Positions 1 to 4,878 of a stretch of DNA of 7,064 nt are shown here, one piece after another. The number at the start of each line of letters is the position of its first letter. Position 1 is the stretch's first letter. This stretch comes from Desulfovibrio sp. (GTDB lineage: Bacteria; Desulfobacterota; Desulfovibrionia; Desulfovibrionales; Desulfovibrionaceae): the NCBI GenBank assembly GCA_020217165.1, contig JAIWOE010000190.1, positions 1 through 7,064 of the forward strand. Reading direction: 5' to 3'. The notes below the pieces were generated by a model. The model ran no database searches. It was not told the origin of the DNA and saw nothing but the letters and a program-made list of their open reading frames with translations. The translations under genes and the position numbers were made by a program.

Positions 1-63
1 TGCAGCTTACGGCGCGATTTGCCCTGCCGGAATGAGCTTCCTGAGCCTGTTCTTTTTGGAAAG

Positions 64-79
64 TGGTTGTCCCTTTGCA
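64..79 (+). promoter_or_regulatory. Candidate sigma-54 (RpoN) promoter, -24/-12 type
   Basis: TGG at 64-66 and TTTGCA at 74-79 place the invariant GG (65-66) and GC (77-78) exactly ten bases apart, as RpoN promoters require. The -12 half is a perfect match; the -24 half (TGGTTG) departs from TGGCAC in its last three bases. Transcription would begin near 90, leaving a leader of about 40 bases before the binding protein start at 133. Expression would then need an enhancer-binding activator, which is common for amino acid uptake genes. No activator site can be recognised in the 63 bases upstream. Confidence 0.6.
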
Positions 80-120
80 AGAAAACGGGCATAGGTCGAG
101 CATCTCTGTCCATTTTTTTC

Positions 121-126
121 AAGGAG
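121..126 (+). promoter_or_regulatory. Ribosome-binding site fixing the binding protein start
   Basis: AAGGAG lies six bases before ATG at 133. It decides between this start and the open frame that runs upstream to the window edge (TTG at 19). The ATG start also puts a textbook signal peptide at the N-terminus. Confidence 0.85.
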
Positions 127-132
127 TCGACC

Positions 133-957
133 ATGCGACGCATCCGTTTTTTTTCCTTGCTGGCCTGTTTGCTGACGATGGTTTCTACTTCCGCCGCCCT
201 TGCCCAGTCTGCCAAACCCTTCGACATCTTCTCACAGTCCACCCTGAACCAGGTGGTGCAGCGCGGCACCTTGAAGGTGGGCATGGAAGTGGAATTCTGG
301 CCCTTTGAATACGCCGATGAAAAAGGTCAACCCACGGGCTTTGATGTGGAAATCGCTACCTTGATGGCCCAGGAACTCGGCGTGAAACTGGACATCCAAG
401 ACATGGAATGGACCGGCCTCATCCCTGCCTTGCAGGGCGGGCAGGTGGACATGGTCATCTCCGGCATGACCGGCACCCTGGAACGCGCCAAGTCCATCAC
501 GTTCTCGGATCCCTATTTCATCACCGGCCTGTGTGCGCTGGTGTCCGTGAAGCGTTCCCCCGACGTCACGGATGTGATGCAGCTCAACGCCAAGGGCAAG
601 GTTTTGGCCGTCAAAACCGGCACCACCGCGGACCTCAAGGCCACAGCCATGTTCCCCCTGGCGGAAATCCGCCGCTTCAAGGATGAAACCGCCTGCGTGC
701 GTGAAGTGGTGACCGGTAACGCGGACGCCTTCTTTTACGACCAGATTTCCATCCACAAGCACCAGCAGCAGAACCCCGACGCCACCAAGGCCATCCTGAA
801 GCCCTTCACCTACGAGCCGTATTCCATCGCCATGCGCAAGGGCGATTTTGACTTCTGGAACTGGACCAACAGGTTCTTGCAGACCATCAAGGCGGACGGG
901 CGTTACGACCAGCTCTACGACAAGTATTTTTCCGGACTGCCCAAGCCTGCCAACTAG
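133..957 (+). CDS. Polar amino acid ABC transporter, periplasmic substrate-binding protein
   Basis: A 274-residue periplasmic binding protein of family 3 (SBP_bac_3, HisJ/GlnH/FliY type). It captures an amino acid in the periplasm and delivers it to the membrane permease. Residues 1-24 form a Sec signal peptide (MRRIR, a hydrophobic core, then ALA before Q25). The family signature GFDVEIATLMAQELG is at 69-83. GTLERAKSITFSDPYF (114-129) carries the arginine (R118) that in this family binds the substrate carboxylate, and the acidic residue near D203 usually binds the amino group. The length is normal. C12 follows LLA and resembles a lipobox, but it lies too close to the N-terminus to be convincing. 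The partner permease starts 146 bases downstream. The exact amino acid cannot be read from the sequence. The family is certain; the substrate is unknown. Confidence 0.93.
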   Translation: MRRIRFFSLLACLLTMVSTSAALAQSAKPFDIFSQSTLNQVVQRGTLKVGMEVEFWPFEYADEKGQPTGFDVEIATLMAQELGVKLDIQDMEWTGLIPALQGGQVDMVISGMTGTLERAKSITFSDPYFITGLCALVSVKRSPDVTDVMQLNAKGKVLAVKTGTTADLKATAMFPLAEIRRFKDETACVREVVTGNADAFFYDQISIHKHQQQNPDATKAILKPFTYEPYSIAMRKGDFDFWNWTNRFLQTIKADGRYDQLYDKYFSGLPKPAN

Positions 958-963
958 TGTGAT

Positions 964-1007
964 CTCCCTGGAATAAATTGATATTCCCATCGATTTATTT
1001 CAGGGAG
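964..1007 (+). promoter_or_regulatory. Large stem-loop between binding protein and permease genes
   Basis: Bases 964-982 pair with 989-1007 to give a 19-bp stem with two G-U wobbles and no mismatch, closed by a six-base loop (983-988). It starts six bases after the binding protein stop codon. There is no T-run after the stem, so it is not a standard intrinsic terminator in this direction. In importer operons such structures often protect the 3' end of the binding protein mRNA, so the binding protein is made in excess over the permease. That role is inferred; the structure is seen directly. Confidence 0.75.
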
Positions 1008-1014
1008 GACTCTG

Positions 1015-1035
1015 GGGCCGCCAGCACGGCGGTCC
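1015..1035 (+). promoter_or_regulatory. Second, GC-rich stem-loop in the same intergenic region
   Basis: Bases 1015-1022 pair with 1028-1035 (8 bp, one G-U) around a five-base loop, AGCAC. A five-T run (1047-1051) follows eleven bases later, too far for a good terminator. A looser pairing of GTTGCGT (1041-1047) with ACGCAAC (1071-1077) follows. Together with the larger hairpin upstream, most of the 146-base gap can fold. Confidence 0.5.
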
Positions 1036-1103
1036 TGCATGTTGCGTTTTTGGGGACACTTGCTTTGAGGACGCAACACTAGCCCAAGACACAGGACCAT
1101 GTT

Positions 1104-1904
1104 GTGAACACCTTGCGAACGCGGCTGCTGGTTCGCGCCCTGCTGGGCGCCCTGGTGCTGCTCTTGTTGTGGCAGTTGCTGGGGGGCATCGAGTACGTCT
1201 GGAACTGGGAGGTGCCCTGGCGGTATCGCGCCCTGTACATGCAGGGCATGGTGTATACGGTGGTGGTCTCCGTGGCGGCCATTTGCCTGGGCCTGGTGGT
1301 GGGCATTGCCGCCGGCCTGGCCCGGGTCTGGCCCAACATGCTGCTGCAGGAAATAGCCGGTCTGTATGTGGCCTGCTTCCGGGGCACGCCCCTGCTGGTG
1401 CAGATTTACATTTTCTACTTTTGCCTAGCCGCGGTCATCCGTTTTCAAAACGCCCTGGTCATCGGCACGGTGTGTCTGGCGTGCTTTTCCGGGGCCTACA
1501 TTGCCGAGATGGTGCGCGCGGGGGTGGAATCCATCGATGCCGGCCAGTGGGAAGCCGCGCGCTCCACGGGCATGCGCTATGGCCAGGCCATGCGGTACGT
1601 CATTTTTCCCCAGGCGTTCCGGCGCATCATTCCGCCGGTGACGGGGCAATTCGTGTCCCTCATCAAGGATTCCTCCCTGCTCTCGGTCATTGCCATGCGG
1701 GAGCTCACCAAGGCCTCGGAAGTGGTGAATGCCACCACCTACAAAACCTTCGAGGCCTACCTGCCCCTGGCGGTGCTGTATCTGCTGCTAACGTATCCCT
1801 TTTCCCTCCTGGCCCAGCATCTGGAGCGCCGCATGAGCAATGGCAGCGCCCGGAGCAAGAGCACCGGCGGCCCTGGCCGCGGAGGCGGGGACGTGTGGGG
1901 CTGA
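1104..1904 (+). CDS. Polar amino acid ABC transporter, inner-membrane permease (HisM/GlnP family)
   Basis: A 266-residue membrane permease of the His/Glu/Gln/Arg/opine family, partner of the binding protein encoded just upstream. The GTG start has AGGA at 1093-1096, seven bases before it. The N-terminus carries an extra hydrophobic segment (about 8-28), followed by the core TM region YTVVVSVAAICLGLVVGIAAG (51-71) and further membrane segments near 90-115, 118-138 and 218-238. The EAA loop that docks the ATPase is present: E150-A-A, with G156, followed by FPQAFRRIIPP (168-178). The C-terminal tail from about 246 is polar and rich in Gly, Ser and Arg, and is probably a disordered cytoplasmic extension. 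No ATPase gene follows; the next gene is a redox protein. The missing ATPase must be encoded elsewhere or shared with another importer. The family is secure; the substrate is unknown. Confidence 0.92.
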   Translation: MNTLRTRLLVRALLGALVLLLLWQLLGGIEYVWNWEVPWRYRALYMQGMVYTVVVSVAAICLGLVVGIAAGLARVWPNMLLQEIAGLYVACFRGTPLLVQIYIFYFCLAAVIRFQNALVIGTVCLACFSGAYIAEMVRAGVESIDAGQWEAARSTGMRYGQAMRYVIFPQAFRRIIPPVTGQFVSLIKDSSLLSVIAMRELTKASEVVNATTYKTFEAYLPLAVLYLLLTYPFSLLAQHLERRMSNGSARSKSTGGPGRGGGDVWG

Positions 1905-1933
1905 TTATTTTCCGGGCTGCGGGTGGAGAGGGT

Positions 1934-1962
1934 TTGTCAGCGGGCGGGTTCTGGGGTAGAGA
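1934..1962 (+). promoter_or_regulatory. Possible sigma-70 promoter for the glutaredoxin/FTR pair
   Basis: TTGTCA (1934-1939, five of six consensus bases), a 17-base spacer and TAGAGA (1957-1962, three of six) form a tolerable promoter about 90 bases before the glutaredoxin start. The -10 is weak. The 150-base gap after the permease also holds a GGCGGG (2002-2007) / CCCGCC (2016-2021) hairpin just before the ribosome-binding site. No clear terminator follows the permease, so read-through from the transporter operon is also possible. Confidence 0.3.
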
Positions 1963-2054
1963 ACACCCGTCTGCACCTCCGCAGGCTTGGCATGTGCGCA
2001 CGGCGGGTGCGGCTTCCCGCCCGTCACCATCGAACCCAGAAGGAAGGCTTCTCC

Positions 2055-2312
2055 ATGCAAAACAAGGTCATGCTCTACGCCTTGTCCACCTGCATTCACT
2101 GCAAGAACGCCAAAAAGTATCTCGAAGACAACGGCGTGGAATACGAGTTCTTGTACGTGGACAAGCTGGAAGGGGACGAACGCAAGGCTGTTATTGAAGA
2201 AATCAAGAAGCACAACTCCGCCTGCTCCTTCCCCACCATTCTGTTGGATGGCGGGGAGCGGGTGATCATCGGGTTCAAGCGCGATGAGTTGAAGGAGGCG
2301 CTCGGCATATGA
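2055..2312 (+). CDS. Glutaredoxin/NrdH-like thiol-disulfide oxidoreductase
   Basis: An 85-residue cytoplasmic thioredoxin-fold protein of the glutaredoxin/NrdH type. It begins with the first strand (KVMLYAL), then the redox motif C13-I-H-C16 at the start of the first helix (STCIHCKNAKKYL). The cis-proline region SFPTILLDGG follows near 59-68, then a GF motif (VIIGF) and the C-terminal helix. An extra cysteine lies just before the cis-proline segment (SACSFPTI). The ATG at 2055 is chosen because AAGGAAGG precedes it by about seven bases and the fold begins immediately; the frame upstream to GTG 1923 looks non-coding. Its last codons overlap the next gene by ATGA, so it is translationally coupled to the ferredoxin:thioredoxin reductase. 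It is therefore probably the reductase's protein substrate, reduced at C13/C16 and passing electrons to target disulfides. The targets are unknown. Confidence 0.88.
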   Translation: MQNKVMLYALSTCIHCKNAKKYLEDNGVEYEFLYVDKLEGDERKAVIEEIKKHNSACSFPTILLDGGERVIIGFKRDELKEALGI

Positions 2313-2638
2313 CACCGGAACAACTGCTTGAGACCTTGCGCAAGCTCCAGGAGCCCAAGGGCTACTATTTCAACAAGGACACGGAGATGACCCTGGCCTT
2401 GATGAACAGCCTGCTGGAGAACAAGAAGACCTACGGCTACATGAGCTGCCCCTGCCGCCTGGCGTCCGGAGACTACGAAAAGGACAAGGACATCATCTGC
2501 CCCTGCGTGTACCGCGAGGCGGACGTGCAGGACTATGGCGCCTGTTTCTGCTGGCTGTACGTTTCCAAGCCATGGAACGAGGAGAAGATCGAACATCAGT
2601 ACGTGCCCGAACGCCGCCCACCAGACAAAGTGCTCTGA
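2309..2638 (+). CDS. Ferredoxin:thioredoxin reductase catalytic subunit (FTRc-like)
   Basis: A 109-residue soluble Fe-S protein of the FTR catalytic family, which uses one-electron donors such as ferredoxin to reduce a protein disulfide through a [4Fe-4S] cluster. The three CxC motifs are present: C47-P-C49, C64-P-C66 and C79-F-C81. By analogy with cyanobacterial FTR, C47, C64, C66 and C79 hold the cluster, and C49-C81 is the redox disulfide beside it. Two features differ from the chloroplast enzyme: the gap between the second and third motifs is 12 residues rather than 8, and the last motif is CFC rather than CHC. No variable-subunit gene is nearby, as is usual for bacterial and archaeal homologues. 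The start overlaps the glutaredoxin stop (ATGA) and has GAAGGAGG at 2291-2298. The gene is last in its operon. The family call is firm; the electron donor and partner are inferred. Confidence 0.9.
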   Translation: MTPEQLLETLRKLQEPKGYYFNKDTEMTLALMNSLLENKKTYGYMSCPCRLASGDYEKDKDIICPCVYREADVQDYGACFCWLYVSKPWNEEKIEHQYVPERRPPDKVL

Positions 2639-2672
2639 GCCTGGCTCGCGGCAACGGATCCGCATGACAAGC

Positions 2673-2711
2673 AACAGCCGGCAGGAACAGGCATCCTGTC
2701 GGCTGTTTTTT
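2673..2711 (+). terminator. Intrinsic terminator of the glutaredoxin/FTR operon
   Basis: Bases 2673-2686 pair with 2694-2707 (14 bp, one G-U) around a seven-base loop, with six Ts at 2706-2711. It lies 35 bases after the FTR stop. On the minus strand the same hairpin lies just past the convergent selenoprotein gene but lacks a good U-tract, so it may only partly terminate that transcript. Confidence 0.92.
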
Positions 2712-2721
2712 CATTCGGTGC

Positions 2722-2738
2722 GCCGGCTCACGGCCGGC
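2722..2738 (-). promoter_or_regulatory. SECIS-like hairpin for the second (C-terminal) UGA codon
   Basis: On the minus strand a perfect 6-bp stem, GCCGGC/GCCGGC, closes a five-base loop, CGUGA. The loop begins 17 bases after the UGA at 2751-2749 and has G as its second base. Bacterial SECIS elements are generally a short stem-loop with a G in the first two loop positions, about 16-37 bases after the UGA. The hairpin lies mostly beyond the TAA stop, so it is not constrained by coding. Its loop matches the form CGNGA seen in the first hairpin of the same gene. Confidence 0.7.
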
Positions 2739-2739
2739 C

Positions 2740-2955
2740 TTATACCCCTCACGTCCCCCCGAAGCCGATGGTGACGGTCTCACCCTCCACAATCACCGGC
2801 ACCTGCCGCACGCCTTTGGTCACATCCAACAGCTTGGAAACATGGTTGGGATCAGCCTTCACGTCCACGTAGTGATGCTCCTTGTACGCCTCCCGGGCAT
2901 TGGCGGTGTAGGGTCATCCTGCCTTGCCGTAAATGGTGATGCGTGTGCTGGCCAT
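2740..2955 (-). CDS. Glutaredoxin-like selenoprotein with two selenocysteines (Uxx-star type)
   Basis: Reading UGA as selenocysteine (U), the minus strand from ATG 2955 to TAA 2742-2740 encodes 71 residues with a thioredoxin/glutaredoxin fold. The first strand (TRITIYGKAG) leads into U14-P-Y-T17, the CPYC/CPYT site of glutaredoxins with Sec as nucleophile and Thr in place of the resolving Cys. A short helix, the strand HHYVDVKAD (27-35), helix 37-47, GVRQVPVIV with the cis-proline (P53) and the TIGFGG turn (62-67) follow. The end reads T68-U69-G-V-stop, with the second UGA three codons before TAA. The first UGA is at 2916-2914, the second at 2751-2749. A strong ribosome-binding site (GGAGGAG), a near-consensus promoter and a SECIS-like hairpin after each UGA support expression. 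The fold is intact on both sides of the first UGA, which argues against a pseudogene. From memory this matches a family called Uxx-star glutaredoxin-like (seleno)proteins. Its substrate is unknown. It converges with the glutaredoxin/FTR operon and may share its electron supply. Synthesis requires selA, selB, selC and selD elsewhere. Confidence 0.88.
2886..2900 (-). promoter_or_regulatory. SECIS-like hairpin for the first (catalytic) UGA codon
   Basis: On the minus strand AUGCC pairs with GGCGU (5 bp, one G-U) around the loop CGGGA. The loop begins 19 bases after the UGA at 2916-2914 and has G in its second position, in keeping with the general bacterial SECIS pattern. It lies inside the coding region, over codons for N19 to A23. 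A competing CGCC/GGCG pairing with a larger loop is possible. Confidence 0.65.
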
Positions 2956-2958
2956 GGT

Positions 2959-2965
2959 CTCCTCC
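2959..2965 (-). promoter_or_regulatory. Ribosome-binding site of the selenoprotein gene
   Basis: GGAGGAG on the minus strand, with its GGAGG core five bases before the ATG at 2955. It is a strong site that fixes the start and shows that this short, UGA-interrupted frame is meant to be translated. Confidence 0.85.
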
Positions 2966-2992
2966 AAGGGGTCTATCGATTGAAGAGATTCT

Positions 2993-3014
2993 TATAATAG
3001 TACATATATAATAG
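2993..3014 (+). repeat. AT-rich direct repeat in the divergent promoter region
   Basis: TATAATAG occurs twice, at 2993-3000 and 3007-3014, with a 14-base period inside an AT-rich island in otherwise GC-rich DNA. The second copy covers the -10 box of the selenoprotein promoter on the minus strand. On the plus strand each copy contains TATAAT, which could serve the amidohydrolase gene, but neither has a good -35 at the right distance. Confidence 0.5.
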
Positions 3015-3036
3015 ATAATCATGATGGCAGCGTCAA
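3008..3036 (-). promoter_or_regulatory. Near-consensus sigma-70 promoter of the selenoprotein gene
   Basis: On the minus strand TTGACG (3036-3031), a 17-base spacer and TATTAT (3013-3008) give five of six consensus bases in each box with ideal spacing. Transcription would start near 3001, leaving a leader of about 45 bases. The spacer contains the 8-bp palindrome ATCATGAT (3018-3025), placed where a repressor could block the polymerase. A hairpin-capable AAGA/TCTT pair lies at 2983-2993 in the leader. Confidence 0.75.
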
Positions 3037-3045
3037 GGAACCCCT

Positions 3046-3055
3046 TTGCGCGCAA
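3046..3055. promoter_or_regulatory. Palindrome TTGCGCGCAA upstream of the selenoprotein promoter
   Basis: A perfect 10-bp palindrome centred about 50 bases upstream of the predicted selenoprotein transcription start, a typical activator position. It also lies 77 bases before the amidohydrolase start. It could be an operator for either gene. No regulator can be named. Confidence 0.3.
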
Positions 3056-3131
3056 GAATTGCCTTGCCGGGTGACGTGCCCAAACTCACACTGCGTTGAC
3101 TCGCCAATCAACCGGGTGTAGGCCGCGGGGC

Positions 3132-3917
3132 ATGCGCACCGATTTTCACACCCATGCCTTTCATCCCAAAATTGCGTCCAAGGTGTGCGAGCAGTTGCAT
3201 GACCATTATGGCGCCTGCCCCGTGGGGGACGGCACCGTGGAAGATCTGCTCGCCCGGGCCCGGGCTGCAGGCATCGACACCGTGGTGGCCCTGTGCGCCG
3301 CCACCGTGCCGGCCCAGATGCTCCCGGCCAACGACTTTGCCATCCATCTGCAGGCCACCTATCCGCAAATCAGGGCCTTCGGCACCGTGCATCCGTATGC
3401 CGCGGGCTGGGAGCAGGAGCTGGACCGCCTGCGCGCCGCCGGCATCAAGGGCCTGAAGTTCCATCCGGAATTTCAGGGCTTCTGGATGGACGACCCCATG
3501 CTGTTGCCCCTGTTGGAGGCCAGCCAGGACTTCATTTGGATGTTCCATGTAGGGGATGTGGCTCCGCCGGAGCAGAATCCTTCCTGTCCCATCAAACTGG
3601 GGAAGATTCTGGACCAGTTCCCGGATGCCCGCGTGGTGGCCGCGCACCTGGGTGGATATCGGCAGTGGGAGTGCGCCCTGGAACACCTGGCCGGGCGGGA
3701 TGTGTGGTTCGACACGTCCTCTTCCATGCCCTTCATCCGGCAGGAAACCCTCGAAACCATCTTTCGCAAGCACGACCCCGAGCGGATGCTGTTTGGCAGC
3801 GATTATCCGCTCTTTGATCCCACCACCTCCATGCGGGAGCTGGAAACGCGGCTGGGCCTGGACGAAGCTGCCCTGGAGGGCTGCTGGCGCAACGCGGAAA
3901 CGCTGCTGGCGGGCTGA
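3132..3917 (+). CDS. Amidohydrolase-2 family metal-dependent hydrolase
   Basis: A 261-residue TIM-barrel enzyme of the amidohydrolase-2 group (relatives include ACMSD-type decarboxylases and lactone hydrolases). Metal-site motifs appear in order: H6-T-H8 on the first strand, GIKGLKFHPE with K109 and H111, FHVG with H139, AHLGG with H172, FDTSS (193-197), and LFGSDYP with D224, the usual catalytic aspartate. The length is slightly short but the set is complete. ATG 3132 is preferred over TTG 3096 because family members begin almost directly with the DxHxH strand; the ribosome-binding site is weak (AGG about nine bases upstream). It stands alone: divergent from the selenoprotein and convergent with the betaine importer. 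The substrate cannot be told from sequence, and the neighbours do not define a pathway. Confidence 0.88.
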   Translation: MRTDFHTHAFHPKIASKVCEQLHDHYGACPVGDGTVEDLLARARAAGIDTVVALCAATVPAQMLPANDFAIHLQATYPQIRAFGTVHPYAAGWEQELDRLRAAGIKGLKFHPEFQGFWMDDPMLLPLLEASQDFIWMFHVGDVAPPEQNPSCPIKLGKILDQFPDARVVAAHLGGYRQWECALEHLAGRDVWFDTSSSMPFIRQETLETIFRKHDPERMLFGSDYPLFDPTTSMRELETRLGLDEAALEGCWRNAETLLAG

Positions 3918-3957
3918 GCCCGCCAACAGCGCGTGCAGCAGGGGACACCTGTTCCCC
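3907..3957 (+). terminator. Hairpins at the convergent end of the amidohydrolase and betaine importer genes
   Basis: GGCGGGC (3908-3914) pairs with GCCCGCC (3918-3924), extended by one T-A pair, and the three-base loop is exactly the TGA stop of the amidohydrolase. A second hairpin pairs GGGGA (3941-3945) with TCCCC (3953-3957). Neither is followed by a T-run on either strand. These may be the 3' ends of the two convergent transcripts, but they are not standard intrinsic terminators. Confidence 0.4.
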
Positions 3958-3970
3958 CATGCGGGCGTGG

Positions 3971-4831
3971 TTATTGTCCCAGCCAGGCCTTGACCTGCTC
4001 CGGATGTTCGGCCAGCCATTTCTTGGCGGCGGCCTCGGGGGCCATGCCGTCTTCGATCCAGATCATCACTGTGGCCATGTCATCGGGAGACCAGGAGAAA
4101 CGATCCAGGATGGCGTGCACCTCGGGCTTGTCCTTCTTGAGGTCCTTGCGCACGATGGTGTGGATGAACTCGTCGCCACCGTACACATTCTTGGGATCTT
4201 CCAGATACTTCAGCTTCCACTTGGCAAACTTCCAGTGGGGGGTCCAGCCGGTCACCGCCACCCATTGGTTGTTCTTGGTGGCGTCGGCCAGGGCGGCGGT
4301 CATGGTGGCGCCGGAGCCTTCCATCAGGGTCAGCTTGTCCAGCTTGTATTCCTCCAGGACCTTTTCCGTCTTGGACATCAGGCCTGCACCGGGGTCGATG
4401 CCCACGATCTGGCCCTTGAATTTGTCCGCATGGGCGTTCAGTTCCTCAATGGAGCTAATGGTCACGTAGTCTGGCACCACCAGACCAATGCGCGTGCCCG
4501 TGAGGTTGGGGCCAAGGTCTTCCACCTTGTCCTTCACCTTGTCCAGGTAGTGGCCGTGGGTGGTGGGCAGCCAGGCGGCCACCATGCCATCCACGGAATT
4601 GTCGCTGGCCAGGGCCTGCCACATGGCCGCCGCGCTCACGGGGGTGATGTCCACGGTGTAGCCGGCCTGCTCCAGCAGGGCCTTGACCACATTGGTGGAG
4701 GCCACTTCCGAGGACCATTCCACGTACACCAGATTGACGGGACCCTTGGCCTGCGCCGTCCGGACCACGCCGGGAAGGGAAAGGGAAAGGGCCAGGGTGA
4801 CCATGAGCAGCTTGAAGACGAGTCGTTGCAT
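3971..4831 (-). CDS. opuAC: Glycine betaine/proline-type ABC transporter, substrate-binding protein
   Basis: A 286-residue periplasmic binding protein of the OpuAC/ProX family, which binds quaternary ammonium osmoprotectants such as glycine betaine. A signal peptide runs to about A28 (AQA before K29). The mature part starts with the strand VNLVYVEWSSE, and W39, W87 (AAWLPTTHGHY) and W196/W200 (GWTPHW) are candidate members of the aromatic cage that holds the trimethylammonium group. The G-x-D-PGAG segment (144-150) and the C-terminal repeat-like helices are typical. It is the last gene of the importer operon, 47 bases after the permease, with GGAG a few bases before its ATG. The fold is certain. 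Betaine is the likely ligand, but choline, carnitine or proline betaine are possible. Confidence 0.9.
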   Translation of the reverse strand: MQRLVFKLLMVTLALSLSLPGVVRTAQAKGPVNLVYVEWSSEVASTNVVKALLEQAGYTVDITPVSAAAMWQALASDNSVDGMVAAWLPTTHGHYLDKVKDKVEDLGPNLTGTRIGLVVPDYVTISSIEELNAHADKFKGQIVGIDPGAGLMSKTEKVLEEYKLDKLTLMEGSGATMTAALADATKNNQWVAVTGWTPHWKFAKWKLKYLEDPKNVYGGDEFIHTIVRKDLKKDKPEVHAILDRFSWSPDDMATVMIWIEDGMAPEAAAKKWLAEHPEQVKAWLGQ

Positions 4832-4878
4832 GCGATCTCCTGTGTTGCAGGGTTGTTGCAGAGAAAAAGTTGGACGGA

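Noticed and set aside
19..132. N-terminal extension of the amino acid binding protein from TTG at 19
   Set aside because: It has no ribosome-binding site, would bury the signal peptide, and overlaps the candidate promoter. ATG 133 has AAGGAG at the right distance.
232..990. A 252-codon open frame on the minus strand
   Set aside because: Antisense to the amino acid binding protein, with His/Gly/Val-rich composition and no motif.
1099..1107. Two-codon minigene ATG TTG TGA overlapping the permease GTG start
   Set aside because: Its ATG is only two bases from the AGGA site, too close for initiation; the same site suits the GTG at 1104.
1987..2002. TTGGCATG as a sigma-54 -24 box before the glutaredoxin
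   Set aside because: The required GC ten bases after the GG is CG here, so there is no -12 element.
1923..2054. Upstream GTG start for the glutaredoxin
   Set aside because: The extra 44 residues have no resemblance to the fold, and the gene has a clear ribosome-binding site directly before ATG 2055.
2740..2955. Reading the UGA-interrupted minus-strand gene as a pseudogene with nonsense mutations
   Set aside because: The frame is otherwise intact, both UGAs fall at functionally meaningful positions, each is followed by a SECIS-like hairpin, and the promoter and ribosome-binding site are strong. Random decay would not produce this.
2852..3055. A 67-codon minus-strand frame starting at 3055
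   Set aside because: It runs through the selenoprotein promoter and then out of frame through the selenoprotein gene. It has no ribosome-binding site or fold.
4843..4861. Direct repeat TGTTGCAG (4843-4850 and 4854-4861) between permease and betaine binding protein genes
   Set aside because: Only eight bases, two copies, no associated structure; most likely chance.
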